Shown one piece after another: positions 25,053 through 34,564 of a DNA stretch of 64,000 bases; position 1 is the stretch's first letter; each line of letters opens with the position of its first letter. The stretch is from NCBI RefSeq assembly GCF_039523035.1, contig NZ_BAAAEN010000004.1, positions 248,001 through 312,000 of the forward strand, read 5' to 3'. The notes beneath the pieces were generated by a model that saw only the letters and a list, made by a program, of their open reading frames with translations, ran no database searches and was not told where the DNA came from. Position numbers and translations under genes: made by a program. Origin of the DNA: Pigmentiphaga daeguensis (GTDB lineage: Bacteria; Pseudomonadota; Gammaproteobacteria; Burkholderiales; Burkholderiaceae_B).

Positions 25053-27197
25053 ATGAGTTCCCTATTGCTGACGCCGGAACAGCGGCAGATCGTCTCTCAA
25101 GCCGGCCAGTTCCTGCTGATCGACGCCGTGGCCGGCTCGGGCAAGACCACGACCCTGGCCCAATGCGTGGCCCATCGCGAGCGCCAGGGCACGCCGGCCG
25201 ACGGCATCCTGGCGCTGGTGTTCACCGAGGCCGCCCGGCAGGTCTTTCTCCAGCGCCTGGCGCAGGCCGGTGCGTCGCGCTCGATCCGGGTCGCCACCTA
25301 TGCGGAGTTCGCGCGGGGGCTGCTGGCCGATTGGCAGGCGCAAGGCCTGATCGACGGCGCCGAGGATTACCTTCCCGATGCCGAAGCCATGCGGCCCTGC
25401 GTATTCGAGGCCATCGAGGAAGCGGCGGCCGACCCGCAGGCGGACCGGGAATACGGCTATGACCTGAACAACCTGCACGCCGAGGTCATCATCAACCAGT
25501 TGTCCCGGCTCAAGGGCACGCTGGCCTTTGCCCGCTTCGCGGACGCATCGGACGCGGAACTGGCCGAAGAACTCGACCTGCCGCGCGGACTGCTGTCCAT
25601 CTGCCGCACCTACGAACGGCTGCGCCGGATCGACGCCGGTCATTTCGCCTTCCAGAGCGAACACGATCTCGTCACCGACGTGCTGGCCATTGCCGACGAG
25701 CTGGGCGAGATCGTGTCCCTGCCCTGCCCCGCGCTGGTCGTGGCGGACGAATGGCACGACGCCAACGCGGCCCAGATCAGCCTGCTGCGCAAGCTGACCG
25801 GCCCTCGCACCCGCATCATCGCCGCCGGAGACAAGGAGCAGGTCGTCCATTCGTGGAACGGCGCCGACCCCCGCTACATGGGCGAGGCCTTCGAGCATCT
25901 CTTTCCCGGCACGCGGCGCCTGCCGCTGACCAGCTCGTTCCGCTGCGGCCCGACGCTGGGCGCCTGCGCGCAGGCCCTGACGGCCCAGGTCTTCCAGTCC
26001 GGACGATCCGAAGACACCGAAGTCGACATCGTGCGCTACGGCACGGGACCGGAAGACGATTGCTGCAGCCGGGTGGCGGATGCGCTCGCTGCCCTGCTCG
26101 AATCGGGCGCCGCGCGCAGCCTGGGCGATTGCGCCGTGGTGCTGCGCGACGCGCATCAGAGCATTGCCCTGGAGAACGCGCTGATCGCGCGTGACCTGCC
26201 CTATGCCACGGACGGCTGCCAAAGCTATTTCGATCGCATCGAGATCCTGATGCTGCGCGGCATCCTGCACATCGCGCGGCTGTCGATGGCGCCGGTGCGC
26301 GACCGTGGTGAAGTCAAGGCCATCCTGCGTGCGCTGGGCCTGTTCGCCGGCCTGGACTACACGGAAAGCGAATGGGCGGATGCCGAGCGCACCATCGCCA
26401 CCGACCCCGAGACCATCCGCTATTTCTACAGCGGCCGGCTCAGCCGTACCGCGGACGCGCAGGAAACGGTGGATCCCGCCACTCGCCGCTGGCGCGCCCG
26501 TTTCGCCGAAGTCTGCGACCATCTCATCGCCCGGGCGCCCTCGCTGTCGGCCGGCGAATTGCTGACCCACGCGGCGGCGGAACTGCAACTGGCCGACGTC
26601 ACGCGCCGCCTGTTCGTGCACAGGCTGGACGCCCAGGCCGTCGCCCGCTCCATCGACGGCTTCATTTCCTATGCAGACGCCACGGGGCTGGATGCCACCG
26701 GCCTGCTGGAGCACTTGCACCAGGCCCAGCGCCGCAGCGGCGCGCTCAAGAAGAACCGGCAGCCGCTGGTCCTGACCACCGCCCGCGCCGCCAAGGGCAA
26801 GGAATGGCGCTTCGTGCACATGCCCTTCATCGCCGACGGCGAGTTCCCGCAGGCGCACGCCGACCCGGCCGAGGAACGCCGGCTGTTCTACGTCGCCATG
26901 ACGCGGACCAGCGAAAAGCTGTTCCTGTACACCCCGCAAGGCCACGACAGTCATTTCATACGCGCGCTCGACCTGCCCGCGGCCCGCGCGGCCGCGCGCA
27001 CCCGGCCTGCCGCTGCCGCCGCACCGACCACGCCGCCCCGCGTCTACCTGGACGTTCCTTACGGAGAAAAGGATGCGGCCAAGCAACTGGGCGCGCAGTG
27101 GGACAACGTGCAGCGGAAATGGTGGATCTCGCCGGCCATGCCTCGCCGGCTCTTCGCCAAATGGCTGAGCGCCGACGACGGCCAGGGCCGGCCGTGA
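25053..27197 (+). CDS. UvrD/Rep-like SF1 helicase with C-terminal DUF5710-like domain
   Basis: The 714-residue protein carries SF1A helicase motifs in order: Walker A DAVAGSGKTTTL (residues about 26-37), motif II VADEWHDAN, motif III AAGDKEQVVHSWNGADPRY, motif IV SSFRCGPT, motif V TTARAAKGKEWRF and motif VI LFYVAMTRTSEKLF. After an Ala/Pro linker, residues about 667-710 (VYLDVPYGEKDAAKQLGAQW, then WWISP) match DUF5710, a small domain found on diverse DNA-related proteins. The canonical DExx motif is DEWH. This is probably a DNA helicase of unknown pathway. The stop overlaps the next gene as GTGA. Confidence 0.85.
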   Translation: MSSLLLTPEQRQIVSQAGQFLLIDAVAGSGKTTTLAQCVAHRERQGTPADGILALVFTEAARQVFLQRLAQAGASRSIRVATYAEFARGLLADWQAQGLIDGAEDYLPDAEAMRPCVFEAIEEAAADPQADREYGYDLNNLHAEVIINQLSRLKGTLAFARFADASDAELAEELDLPRGLLSICRTYERLRRIDAGHFAFQSEHDLVTDVLAIADELGEIVSLPCPALVVADEWHDANAAQISLLRKLTGPRTRIIAAGDKEQVVHSWNGADPRYMGEAFEHLFPGTRRLPLTSSFRCGPTLGACAQALTAQVFQSGRSEDTEVDIVRYGTGPEDDCCSRVADALAALLESGAARSLGDCAVVLRDAHQSIALENALIARDLPYATDGCQSYFDRIEILMLRGILHIARLSMAPVRDRGEVKAILRALGLFAGLDYTESEWADAERTIATDPETIRYFYSGRLSRTADAQETVDPATRRWRARFAEVCDHLIARAPSLSAGELLTHAAAELQLADVTRRLFVHRLDAQAVARSIDGFISYADATGLDATGLLEHLHQAQRRSGALKKNRQPLVLTTARAAKGKEWRFVHMPFIADGEFPQAHADPAEERRLFYVAMTRTSEKLFLYTPQGHDSHFIRALDLPAARAAARTRPAAAAAPTTPPRVYLDVPYGEKDAAKQLGAQWDNVQRKWWISPAMPRRLFAKWLSADDGQGRP

Positions 27198-27583
27198 AAC
27201 CCTGTTCCGATCCGGGCATCGTCGTCCGCGGCCTGATGCTGCTGGCGGCGCTGCTCTGCCTGGCCCTGGGCATCGTCGGCATCTTCGTGCCGGGCCTGCC
27301 GACCACGGTCTTCGTCCTGCTGGCGGCCTGGTTCGCGGCCCGTGGATCGCCCCGCCTGCTGGCCTGGCTGGAACGCCACCCGGTCTTCGGCGCCATGATC
27401 CGCAACTGGCGCACGGACCGCTCCGTCAGCCGCCGGGCCAAATGGAGCGCCACCATCACCATGGCCCTGTGCGCCGCCATCCTCTTCATCGCCCCCGTGC
27501 CGCGCTGGGCCGCCGGACTGTCCACCGCCATCATGCTGACGGTGGCCATATGGCTATGGATGAGACCCGAGCCACACTGCTAG
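27194..27583 (+). CDS. DUF454 (YbaN-type) membrane protein
   Basis: The 129-residue product starts at GTG 27194, overlapping the helicase stop as GTGA. It shows LALGIVGIFVPGLPTTVFVL, AAWFAARGSPRLLAWLERHP and FGAMIRNWRTDRSVSRRAKW, the DUF454/YbaN signature. Three to four membrane segments are predicted by hydrophobicity. The function is unknown. Repeat copy 5 follows within a few bases of the stop. Confidence 0.9.
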   Translation: MKPCSDPGIVVRGLMLLAALLCLALGIVGIFVPGLPTTVFVLLAAWFAARGSPRLLAWLERHPVFGAMIRNWRTDRSVSRRAKWSATITMALCAAILFIAPVPRWAAGLSTAIMLTVAIWLWMRPEPHC

Positions 27584-27587
27584 GGAA

Positions 27588-27668
27588 CCCACCCCCTACG
27601 CCCTTCGGGCGCCCCCTCAAGGGGGCGGCGCTGGCGGACCGGCAGAGCCGGATCCGCGGCGCCCTGGG
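27588..27668 (+). repeat. Intergenic hairpin repeat, copy 5
   Basis: CCCCCTACGCCCTTCGGGCG, then CCCCCTCAAGGGGGCG, then arms GGCGCTGGCGGACCGGC and GCCGGATCCGCGGCGCC around AGA, ending CTGGG. It lies between the DUF454 stop and the cysN stop, and has the same orientation as the DUF454 gene. Confidence 0.8.
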
Positions 27669-27675
27669 ATACCAG

Positions 27676-28998
27676 TCAGTGCGCGGAGAGAGATGTCAGC
27701 CGGATCAAGCCGGCCGCGGCCGTCTGGTGCGTGGCTTCGTCGATCAGGATGAATGCCCCGGTGGCCGCGATGTCGTCGTAGGCGTCCAGCGCCAGCGCAT
27801 CGCGGGTGGCGATTTCCACGCGGCCGATGTCGTTCATCGCGAACGGCGCGTCGGCCGCCGGGACCTCGCCAAGCTCGTGGATGTCGCGCCGCGCCAGCAC
27901 CGACTTGATCTTGGCCGAGGTCAGGCGAGTACCGTGCTTGAGCAGGTACTTGCGCGCGGGATTCAGGGCCTGGGTATCCAGCCAGCAGATCTCGGCCTGG
28001 AACTGCCGCGCCACGGCCGCCGGCGCCGACGCATGCACCAGCACATCGCCACGCGACACGTCCACGTCCTCGTCCAGCACGACGGTGACGGAATCGCCGG
28101 CGACGGCGGCCTCCACCTCCCCGCCGTGGACGACCAGCGACTTCACCGTCGCCGCCACGCCCGAGGGCTGGACCAGCACGCGGTCGCCCACGGCCAGCGT
28201 GCCGCTGGCGACCTGTCCCATGTAGCCACGGAAATCGTCGGCCCGGTCGCCGCCATGGCGCGCGACCAGTTGCACCGGGAAGCGCAGGGCCTTGCCGGAA
28301 GCGTCCGTGCGCACATCCAGCGCCTCGAGCAGTTCGAGCAGCGCCGGCCCCTGGTACCAGGGCGTGCGTCCGGACTTGCCGACGACGTTGTCGCCGGTCA
28401 GGGCCGACAGCGGCAGGACGTGGAAGCCGGCGATGCCCAGCTTCGCGGCCAGCGCCGCATAGGCCTCGCGGATGCGCTCGAACACCTCGCGGCTCCACTC
28501 GACCAGGTCCATCTTGTTGACCGCCACCACGATGTGGCGGATGCCCAGCAAGTGCGCCAGGGTACTGTGGCGCTTGGTCTGCGTCAGCAGCTGGCCATCC
28601 GCCGCCCGGGTCGCGTCGATCAGGATGATCGCGACGTCTGCCGTGGATGCGCCGGTCACCATGTTGCGCGTGTATTGTTCGTGCCCCGGGGCGTCGGCGA
28701 TGATGAACTTGCGCACCGGCGTCGAGAAATAGCGGTACGCCACGTCGATCGTGATGCCCTGCTCGCGCTCGGCTTCCAGCCCGTCGGTCAGCAGCGACAG
28801 GTCGATGGTATCGCCCACCGTGCGCTTGTACTTGGCGCGCGAGATCGCGTCGAGCTGGTCGGCGAAGATGCCCTTGCTGTCGTACAGCAGCCGGCCGATC
28901 AGCGTCGACTTCCCATCGTCCACCGAACCGGCGGTGATCAGGCGCAGCACGCCCTTGTCGGCGGCGGAAAAAAATGCGGAATCGGTCATGGCGTTCAT
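27676..28998 (-). CDS. cysN: Sulfate adenylyltransferase subunit 1 (GTPase)
   Basis: The 440-residue GTPase partners with CysD to activate sulfate as adenosine 5'-phosphosulfate, coupling GTP hydrolysis to the reaction. It has G1 GSVDDGKSTLIGRLL, G3 DAPGHEQYTRNM and G4 NKMDL, and an EF-Tu-like beta-barrel tail. No C-terminal APS kinase domain is present. The start at 28998 overlaps the cysD stop as ATGA, so the two are translated together. It is the last gene of the sulfate operon. Confidence 0.97.
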   Translation of the reverse strand: MNAMTDSAFFSAADKGVLRLITAGSVDDGKSTLIGRLLYDSKGIFADQLDAISRAKYKRTVGDTIDLSLLTDGLEAEREQGITIDVAYRYFSTPVRKFIIADAPGHEQYTRNMVTGASTADVAIILIDATRAADGQLLTQTKRHSTLAHLLGIRHIVVAVNKMDLVEWSREVFERIREAYAALAAKLGIAGFHVLPLSALTGDNVVGKSGRTPWYQGPALLELLEALDVRTDASGKALRFPVQLVARHGGDRADDFRGYMGQVASGTLAVGDRVLVQPSGVAATVKSLVVHGGEVEAAVAGDSVTVVLDEDVDVSRGDVLVHASAPAAVARQFQAEICWLDTQALNPARKYLLKHGTRLTSAKIKSVLARRDIHELGEVPAADAPFAMNDIGRVEIATRDALALDAYDDIAATGAFILIDEATHQTAAAGLIRLTSLSAH

Positions 28999-29912
28999 CA
29001 GAAATATCCTTCCTTCTTGCGGCGCTCCATCGAGGCTTCCGAGGTCTGGTCGTCCATGCGGGTGGCGCCGCGCTCGGTGATGTCCGTCACCGCCGTCTCG
29101 GCGATGATGGCCAGCGGATCCGCGGCCTCGGAGGCCACCGGGCAGGTGCACGAAATGTCGCCCACCGTACGAAAACGCACCGTCAGATTCTCGACCGATT
29201 CGCCCTCTTGTGGCGGCGTGAGCGGCGTCACCGGCACCAGCAGGCCCTTGCGCCGCACCACGTCCCGCTGGTGCGCGTAGTAGATCGACGGCAGCGCGAG
29301 GTTCTCGCGCGCGATGTACTGCCACACGTCCAGCTCGGTCCAGTTCGAAATGGGGAACACGCGCATGTTCTCGCCGGCGTGGACCCGCGTGTTGTACAGG
29401 TTCCAGACCTCGGGGCGCTGGGCCTTGGGATTCCATTGGCCGAACTCGTCGCGGAACGAGAAGATGCGTTCCTTGGCGCGCGCCTTTTCCTCGTCCCGGC
29501 GGGCGCCGCCTATGCAGGCGTCGAAGCCGAATTCCTCGATCGCCTCCAGCAGCGTGACGGCCTGCGCGGCGTTGCGCGAATCGGTCTCCTTGCGCAGCAC
29601 GACCGAACCGCGCGCGATGGAATCCTCGACGCTGCGCACGATCAGTTGCTCGCCCAGCTCGGCGGCGCGGGCATCGCGAAAGGCGATGACCTCGTCGAAG
29701 TTGTGGCCGGTATCGATGTGCATCAGCGGGAACGGGAACTTGCCGGGCCGGAAGGCCTTCTCCGCCAGCCTGAGCAGCACGCATGAATCCTTGCCGCCGG
29801 AAAACAGCAGAACGGGCCGGGCACACTCGGCCGCGACTTCGCGCATGATGAAGATGGCTTCGGATTCCAGCCAGTCGAGATGGCTGCGCGTGGTGTTCAG
29901 GATAGCGGGCAT
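28998..29912 (-). CDS. cysD: Sulfate adenylyltransferase subunit 2
   Basis: The 304-residue protein is the catalytic ATP sulfurylase subunit with a PP-loop, LLFSGGKDSCVLLRLAEKAF, near residue 35. Other family stretches are HIDTGHNFDEVIAFRD, EKARAKERIFSFRDEFGQWN, RVFPISNWTELDVW and IPSIYYAH-like LPSIYYAHQR. It sits between cysH and cysN with a four-base gap to cysH. Confidence 0.97.
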   Translation of the reverse strand: MPAILNTTRSHLDWLESEAIFIMREVAAECARPVLLFSGGKDSCVLLRLAEKAFRPGKFPFPLMHIDTGHNFDEVIAFRDARAAELGEQLIVRSVEDSIARGSVVLRKETDSRNAAQAVTLLEAIEEFGFDACIGGARRDEEKARAKERIFSFRDEFGQWNPKAQRPEVWNLYNTRVHAGENMRVFPISNWTELDVWQYIARENLALPSIYYAHQRDVVRRKGLLVPVTPLTPPQEGESVENLTVRFRTVGDISCTCPVASEAADPLAIIAETAVTDITERGATRMDDQTSEASMERRKKEGYF

Positions 29913-29915
29913 GAT

Positions 29916-30662
29916 TCAGCCTGATTGCTTGGTTGTGACGACGGAGACCGGGATGGCCGACAGGTTGCCGGCGTGCAGTCCGCACTCCTTGGAGTCGGAC
30001 GATTCCCACCACCAGCGACCCGCGCGCAGGTCCTCGCCGGGCCGGATGGCGCGGGTACAGGGTTCGCAGCCGATCGAGGGATAACCCCGGTCGTGCAGCG
30101 GGTTGTAGGGAATGTCCAGCGCGCGGATGGCGGCCCAGACTTCCTCCTGGGTCCACAGCGCGAGCGGGTTGTACTTGTGCAGCCCGAACACGGGATCGGG
30201 CTCGTCCAGCGGCAGTTCACCGCGGGTCACCGCCTGTTCGCGCCGCTGCCCCGTGATCCAGGCGCTGCGGCCCGCCAGCACGCGCCGCAGCGGCTCGACC
30301 TTGCGGATCTCGCAGCAGGCCTTGCGCAGCTCGACGCTTTCGTAGAAGGCGTTCAGGCCATGGGTGGAAACGTAGCGCTCGACGGCGGCCGGATCGGGCC
30401 GCACGACACCGATGCCGCGGCCGTAGCGCCCCGCGATGCGGTCGACCATCGCGACGGTCTCGGCGTTGAGCCTGCCGGTGTCCAGCGTGAAGATCTCGAT
30501 GGCCAACCCGCCATCCAGGATGGCATGGGTCAACAGCATGTCCTCGGCGGCCAGCGACGAGGCCAGCGCCACGTCGGCATGCGCGCGGGCGATGCCGCCC
30601 AGCCGGTCGACCAGTTCGGACCAGCGTTGCGACGGGAAGGAAGAAGTGGTCACGGCGGCCAT
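29916..30662 (-). CDS. cysH: Adenosine phosphosulfate (APS) reductase
   Basis: The 248-residue enzyme reduces activated sulfate to sulfite with thioredoxin. It has LASSLAAEDMLLTHAIL, the cysteine pair KACCEIRK and the later GCEPCTRA motif with KECGLH. The paired CC and CxxC cysteines bind a [4Fe-4S] cluster and mark the APS-reducing type instead of the PAPS-reducing type. That fits the lack of an APS kinase (cysC) domain on CysN and of a cysC gene here. Start ATG at 30662, four bases from the cysA stop. Confidence 0.93.
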   Translation of the reverse strand: MAAVTTSSFPSQRWSELVDRLGGIARAHADVALASSLAAEDMLLTHAILDGGLAIEIFTLDTGRLNAETVAMVDRIAGRYGRGIGVVRPDPAAVERYVSTHGLNAFYESVELRKACCEIRKVEPLRRVLAGRSAWITGQRREQAVTRGELPLDEPDPVFGLHKYNPLALWTQEEVWAAIRALDIPYNPLHDRGYPSIGCEPCTRAIRPGEDLRAGRWWWESSDSKECGLHAGNLSAIPVSVVTTKQSG

Positions 30663-30665
30663 GGC

Positions 30666-31724
30666 TCAGGTAAGAAAGACTTGCGCGTTGCGCGGCTTGA
30701 CGACCAGCGCCTCGCCGCCCTTCAGGTCGAGCTGGCGGAAGACCTCGGCGGGCAGTTCCACCTCGACCGGCTGGTCCGACCCCTGGCGGGTGAGTTCCAG
30801 GTAGGCGCTGGGCCCCGACAGGTAGGCGCGGTTGAACGTGGTGACCAGGCCGATGTCGCCATCGCTGTAGCGCTGCACGTCGAATTCGTGCGGCCGGATG
30901 TAGGCCGTGGCCTTGGCATGCTGGGCGTCGGCCAGGTCCGGCGTGGGAATGGTCAGCCCGTCCGCGTGCAGCACGCCGGCATGGGCCTGCCCGTGGAACT
31001 GGTTGACGTCCCCCAGGAAACCATAGACGAAAGGCGTGGCGGGCCGTTCCCAGACCTCGGTGGGCGTGCCCACCTGCTCGATGCGGCCCGCGTTCATCAG
31101 GACCACCCGGTCGGCCACCTCCAGCGCCTCTTCCTGGTCGTGGGTGACGAACACGCTGGCCACGTGCAGTTCATCGTGCAGGCGTCGCAGCCAGCGGCGC
31201 AGTTCCTTGCGCACCTTGGCGTCCAGCGCGCCGAACGGCTCGTCCAGCAGCAGCACCCGCGGCTCGACGGCCAGCGCCCGCGCCAGCGCGATACGCTGGC
31301 GCTGCCCGCCCGACAGCTGCGAGGGATAGCGGTCGGCCAGCCAGTCCAGCTGGACCAGGTTCAGCAACTGGTGGACCTTGTCCTTGATCTGCGCCTCGGA
31401 CGGGCGTTGCCCGCGCGGTTTGACGCGCAGGCCGAAGGCGACGTTCTCGAACACGGTCATGTGGCGGAACAGCGCGTAGTGCTGGAACACGAAGCCGACC
31501 TGGCGTTCGCGCACGTGCACGTCGGTGGCGTCTTCACCCGAGAAATAGACGCTGCCCTCGTCGGGCGTCTCGAGCCCGGCGATGATGCGCAGCAGGGTCG
31601 TCTTGCCGCAGCCCGACGGCCCGAGCAGCGCGACCAGCTCGCCCGACTCGATGTGCAGGGACACATCCTTGAGGGCATGGAAGTTTCCGAAACGCTTGGA
31701 GAGATGACGAACTTCGATACTCAT
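30666..31724 (-). CDS. cysA: Sulfate/thiosulfate ABC transporter ATPase
   Basis: The 352-residue protein has Walker A GPSGCGKTTLLRI, signature LSGGQRQRIALARALA and Walker B VLLLDEPFGALD, then the C-terminal TOBE-like regulatory part ending LVVKPRNAQVFLT. It starts MSIEVRHLSKRFGNFHALK. It energises import of sulfate through CysT and CysW and is encoded directly between cysW and cysH. Confidence 0.97.
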   Translation of the reverse strand: MSIEVRHLSKRFGNFHALKDVSLHIESGELVALLGPSGCGKTTLLRIIAGLETPDEGSVYFSGEDATDVHVRERQVGFVFQHYALFRHMTVFENVAFGLRVKPRGQRPSEAQIKDKVHQLLNLVQLDWLADRYPSQLSGGQRQRIALARALAVEPRVLLLDEPFGALDAKVRKELRRWLRRLHDELHVASVFVTHDQEEALEVADRVVLMNAGRIEQVGTPTEVWERPATPFVYGFLGDVNQFHGQAHAGVLHADGLTIPTPDLADAQHAKATAYIRPHEFDVQRYSDGDIGLVTTFNRAYLSGPSAYLELTRQGSDQPVEVELPAEVFRQLDLKGGEALVVKPRNAQVFLT

Positions 31725-31746
31725 GTCTTTTACCTTCCCGGGACGG

Positions 31747-32646
31747 TCAGCCGGCCACCTTCAGTTGCAACGGCGCGGCGCCTGGAAATTCGGAGGGGAG
31801 CGCCTGGTCCTTGAGTTGCCGGCCGCCGCGCCACTCGACCACGCTCTTGAGGACCAGCGTGACCAGGGCCAGCAGCGCGAGCACCGAGGCAACCGCGAAC
31901 GAGGCTTGATAGGCATATTCGTTGTAGAGGATTTCCACGTGCAACGGAATGGTGTTGGTCAGGCCGCGGACATGGCCCGACACCACCGATACCGCGCCGA
32001 ATTCTCCCATGGCCCGGGCGTTACACAGAATCACCCCGTACAAGAGGCCCCATTTGATGTTGGGCAGCGTCACGCGGCGGAACATCTGCCAGCCGGAGGC
32101 GCCCAGGGTAAGCGCCGCCTGTTCTTCCTCGCTGCCCTGGGCCTGCATGAGCGGAATCAGCTCGCGGGCGACGAACGGGAAAGTCACGAACAGCGTGGCC
32201 AGCACCACGCCGGGAACGGCGTAGACCACCTTCAGGTCGTAGGCCTTGAGCAGCGGTCCCAGCCAGCCGTGCGAGCCGAACAGCAGCACATAGATCAATC
32301 CCGCGACCACCGGCGAGACCGAGAACGGCAGGTCGATCAGCGTGACCAGCGCCTGCTTGCCGCGGAACTGGAACTTGGTGATGGCCCAGGCCGCCGCCAC
32401 GCCCAGCGCCAGGTTCAGCGGCACGGCGATGGCCGCCACCAGCAGCGTCAGCCGGATCGCGGCCAGCGCGTCGGGCTCGACCAGGGCTTGCGCATACAGC
32501 TCCCAGCCCTTCTTCAGCGCCTCGGAGAACACCACCGCCAGCGGCAGCAGCAGGAACAGCGCGAGAAAGCCCAGCGACACCACGAGCAGCAGGCGCCGCA
32601 CCCAGGCGGGTTCATCGAGGTGGACGGGCCGGATGGAGTTGCTCAT
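31747..32646 (-). CDS. cysW: Sulfate ABC transporter permease CysW
   Basis: The 299-residue inner-membrane permease has about six hydrophobic segments and the EAA loop ARAMGEFGAVSVVSGHVRG. TLGASGWQMFRRVTLPNIKW is also typical. The open frame runs much further upstream but is shadowed by cysT; the ATG at 32646 overlaps the cysT stop (ATGA) and matches the family start. Confidence 0.95.
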   Translation of the reverse strand: MSNSIRPVHLDEPAWVRRLLLVVSLGFLALFLLLPLAVVFSEALKKGWELYAQALVEPDALAAIRLTLLVAAIAVPLNLALGVAAAWAITKFQFRGKQALVTLIDLPFSVSPVVAGLIYVLLFGSHGWLGPLLKAYDLKVVYAVPGVVLATLFVTFPFVARELIPLMQAQGSEEEQAALTLGASGWQMFRRVTLPNIKWGLLYGVILCNARAMGEFGAVSVVSGHVRGLTNTIPLHVEILYNEYAYQASFAVASVLALLALVTLVLKSVVEWRGGRQLKDQALPSEFPGAAPLQLKVAG

Positions 32647-33533
32647 AGGTTCTTCCCCAGGCCGCGCCGCGCCTGCCACCATTGCAGCAGGTTGATGAAC
32701 AGCAGCAGCACGAAGGACAGCAGCAACATGACCAGGGCGATCGAGGCCGCGCCGGCATAGTCGTACTGTTCGAGCTTGGTGATGATGAGCAGCGGCGTGA
32801 TCTCGGACACCATGGGCATGTTGCCGGCGATGAAGACCACCGAGCCGTACTCGCCCACGGCCCGCGCGAAGGCCAGCGCGAAGCCGGTCAGCAAGGCCGG
32901 CAGGATCGTGGGCAGGAGGACCTTCAGGAAGGTCTGCAGGCGGCTGGCGCCCAGGCTGGCCGCGGCCTCCTCCAGTTCGCGCTCGGCGTCCTCCAGCACC
33001 GGCTGCACCGTCCGGACCACGAACGGCAGACCGATGAAGATCAGCGCCACGACCACGCCCAGCGGCGTATAGGCCACCTTGATGCCCAGCGGCTCCAGCC
33101 AGCGGCCCATCCATCCGTTCGAGGCATACAGCGCGGTCAGGGCGATGCCCGCCACCGCGGTCGGCAGCGCGAACGGCAGGTCCACCAGCGCGTCGACGAT
33201 CTTCTTGCCCGGGAACTCGTAGCGCACCAGCGTCCAGGCCACAGCCAGCCCGGCCACCAGGTTGACCAGCGCCGCCAGCAGCGCGGCGCCGAAAGTCAGC
33301 CGGTACGATGCCAGCACGCGGGGCGCGGTCACCGCCGTCCAGAACGTCTCCCAGTCCAGGGTCGCGCTCTTGAAGAACAGCGTGGACAGCGGGATCAGCA
33401 CGATCAGGCTCAGGTAGAACACGGTGAAGCCCATGCTCAGCCCGAACCCGGGCAGCACGCCGAAGCGCCGCGCCCGCCCGGGCCTGGCCAGCGGCGGGTG
33501 CAGGATGCCGAGAGTGGAAATGGAGGCCTTCAA
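32643..33533 (-). CDS. cysT: Sulfate ABC transporter permease CysT
   Basis: The 296-residue permease shows DLPFALPTAVAGIALTALY, ASLGASRLQTFLKVLLPTIL and the cytoplasmic loop FARAVGEYGSVVFIAGNMP, and several membrane segments. It pairs with CysW to form the sulfate channel. Its start overlaps the sbp stop by four bases and its stop overlaps cysW. Confidence 0.96.
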   Translation of the reverse strand: MKASISTLGILHPPLARPGRARRFGVLPGFGLSMGFTVFYLSLIVLIPLSTLFFKSATLDWETFWTAVTAPRVLASYRLTFGAALLAALVNLVAGLAVAWTLVRYEFPGKKIVDALVDLPFALPTAVAGIALTALYASNGWMGRWLEPLGIKVAYTPLGVVVALIFIGLPFVVRTVQPVLEDAERELEEAAASLGASRLQTFLKVLLPTILPALLTGFALAFARAVGEYGSVVFIAGNMPMVSEITPLLIITKLEQYDYAGAASIALVMLLLSFVLLLFINLLQWWQARRGLGKNL

Positions 33534-34564
33534 CGCTTGCCCGGCTGGTAGAGCTGATCGAACGTGCCGCCATCCTCGAAGTGGGTCTTCTGGGCCTTCT
33601 GCCAGCCGCCGAAGACGTCATCGATCGTGATCAGGTTGACCTTGGGGAACGCCGAGGCGTACTTGGCGGCCACCTCGGGATTGCGGGGACGGTAGTAGTT
33701 CCTGGCGATGATCTCCTGCGCGTCCTTGGTGTACAGGTACTCCAGGTAGGCCTGCGCGGCCTGGCGCGTGCCTTTCTTGTCGACGTTCTTGTCGACCACG
33801 GCCACGGGCGGCTCGCACAGGATGGACAGCGAGGGCGCGACGATGTCGAACTTGTCCGGCCCCAGTTCCTTCAGCGACAACAGCGCCTCGTTCTCCCAGG
33901 CCAGCAGCACGTCGCCCTGGCCGCGTTCGACGAAGGTCGTGGTGGCGCCGCGCGCGCCGCTGTCGAGCACCGGCACGTGCTTGAACAGCTCGGCGATGAA
34001 CTCGCGCGCCTTGGCCTCGCTGCCGCCCGGCTGCTTCAGGGCATAGGCCCAGGCCGCCAGGTAGTTCCAGCGCGCGCCGCCCGAGGTCTTGGGATTGGGC
34101 GTGATGACCGAGACGCCGGGCTTGATCAGGTCGCCCCAGTCCTTGATGCCCTTCGGGTTGCCTTTGCGCACCAGGAACACGATGGTCGAGGTATACGGCG
34201 AGCTGTTCTGCGGCAGCCGCTTCTGCCAATCGGCGGGCAGCAGGTTGCCGCGCGCGTGCAGGGCATCGATGTCATAAGCCAGGGCCAGCGTGACCACGTC
34301 GGCGTCCAGGCCGTCGATGACCGAGCGCGCCTGCGCACCGGAACCGCCATGCGACTGGCGGATGGTCAGGTCCACGCCGGCCTTTTTCTTGTATTCGGCC
34401 GCGAACGCCTTGTCCAGATCCTTGTACAGCTCGCGCGTCGGATCATAGGAAACGTTCAGCAGGGTCTGCTTCTGCTGTGCCGCAACAGGCGACACGGCGG
34501 CCGCCATGGCCAGCACGGCGATACCCAGGGTCCTTCCCAGCAATCCGGCCATCCGAGGCTCCAT
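33530..34564 (-). CDS. sbp: Periplasmic sulfate-binding protein
   Basis: The 344-residue protein has a Sec leader (MEPRMAGLLGRTLGIAVLAM, cleavage near SPVAAQQ) and the signature LLNVSYDPTRELYKD, then IRQSHGGSGAQARSVIDGL and TPNPKTSGGARWNYLAAWAY. It captures sulfate (or thiosulfate) for CysTWA. It is first in the operon, so the operon promoter and any CysB sites should lie in the 235-bp gap to cysB. Confidence 0.95.
   Translation of the reverse strand: MEPRMAGLLGRTLGIAVLAMAAAVSPVAAQQKQTLLNVSYDPTRELYKDLDKAFAAEYKKKAGVDLTIRQSHGGSGAQARSVIDGLDADVVTLALAYDIDALHARGNLLPADWQKRLPQNSSPYTSTIVFLVRKGNPKGIKDWGDLIKPGVSVITPNPKTSGGARWNYLAAWAYALKQPGGSEAKAREFIAELFKHVPVLDSGARGATTTFVERGQGDVLLAWENEALLSLKELGPDKFDIVAPSLSILCEPPVAVVDKNVDKKGTRQAAQAYLEYLYTKDAQEIIARNYYRPRNPEVAAKYASAFPKVNLITIDDVFGGWQKAQKTHFEDGGTFDQLYQPGKR

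Noticed and set aside
25062..27086. 674-residue minus-strand frame across the helicase
   Set aside because: Composition is Gln, Gly, Arg, Val and Ala-rich without domains, and the plus-strand helicase is strongly supported.
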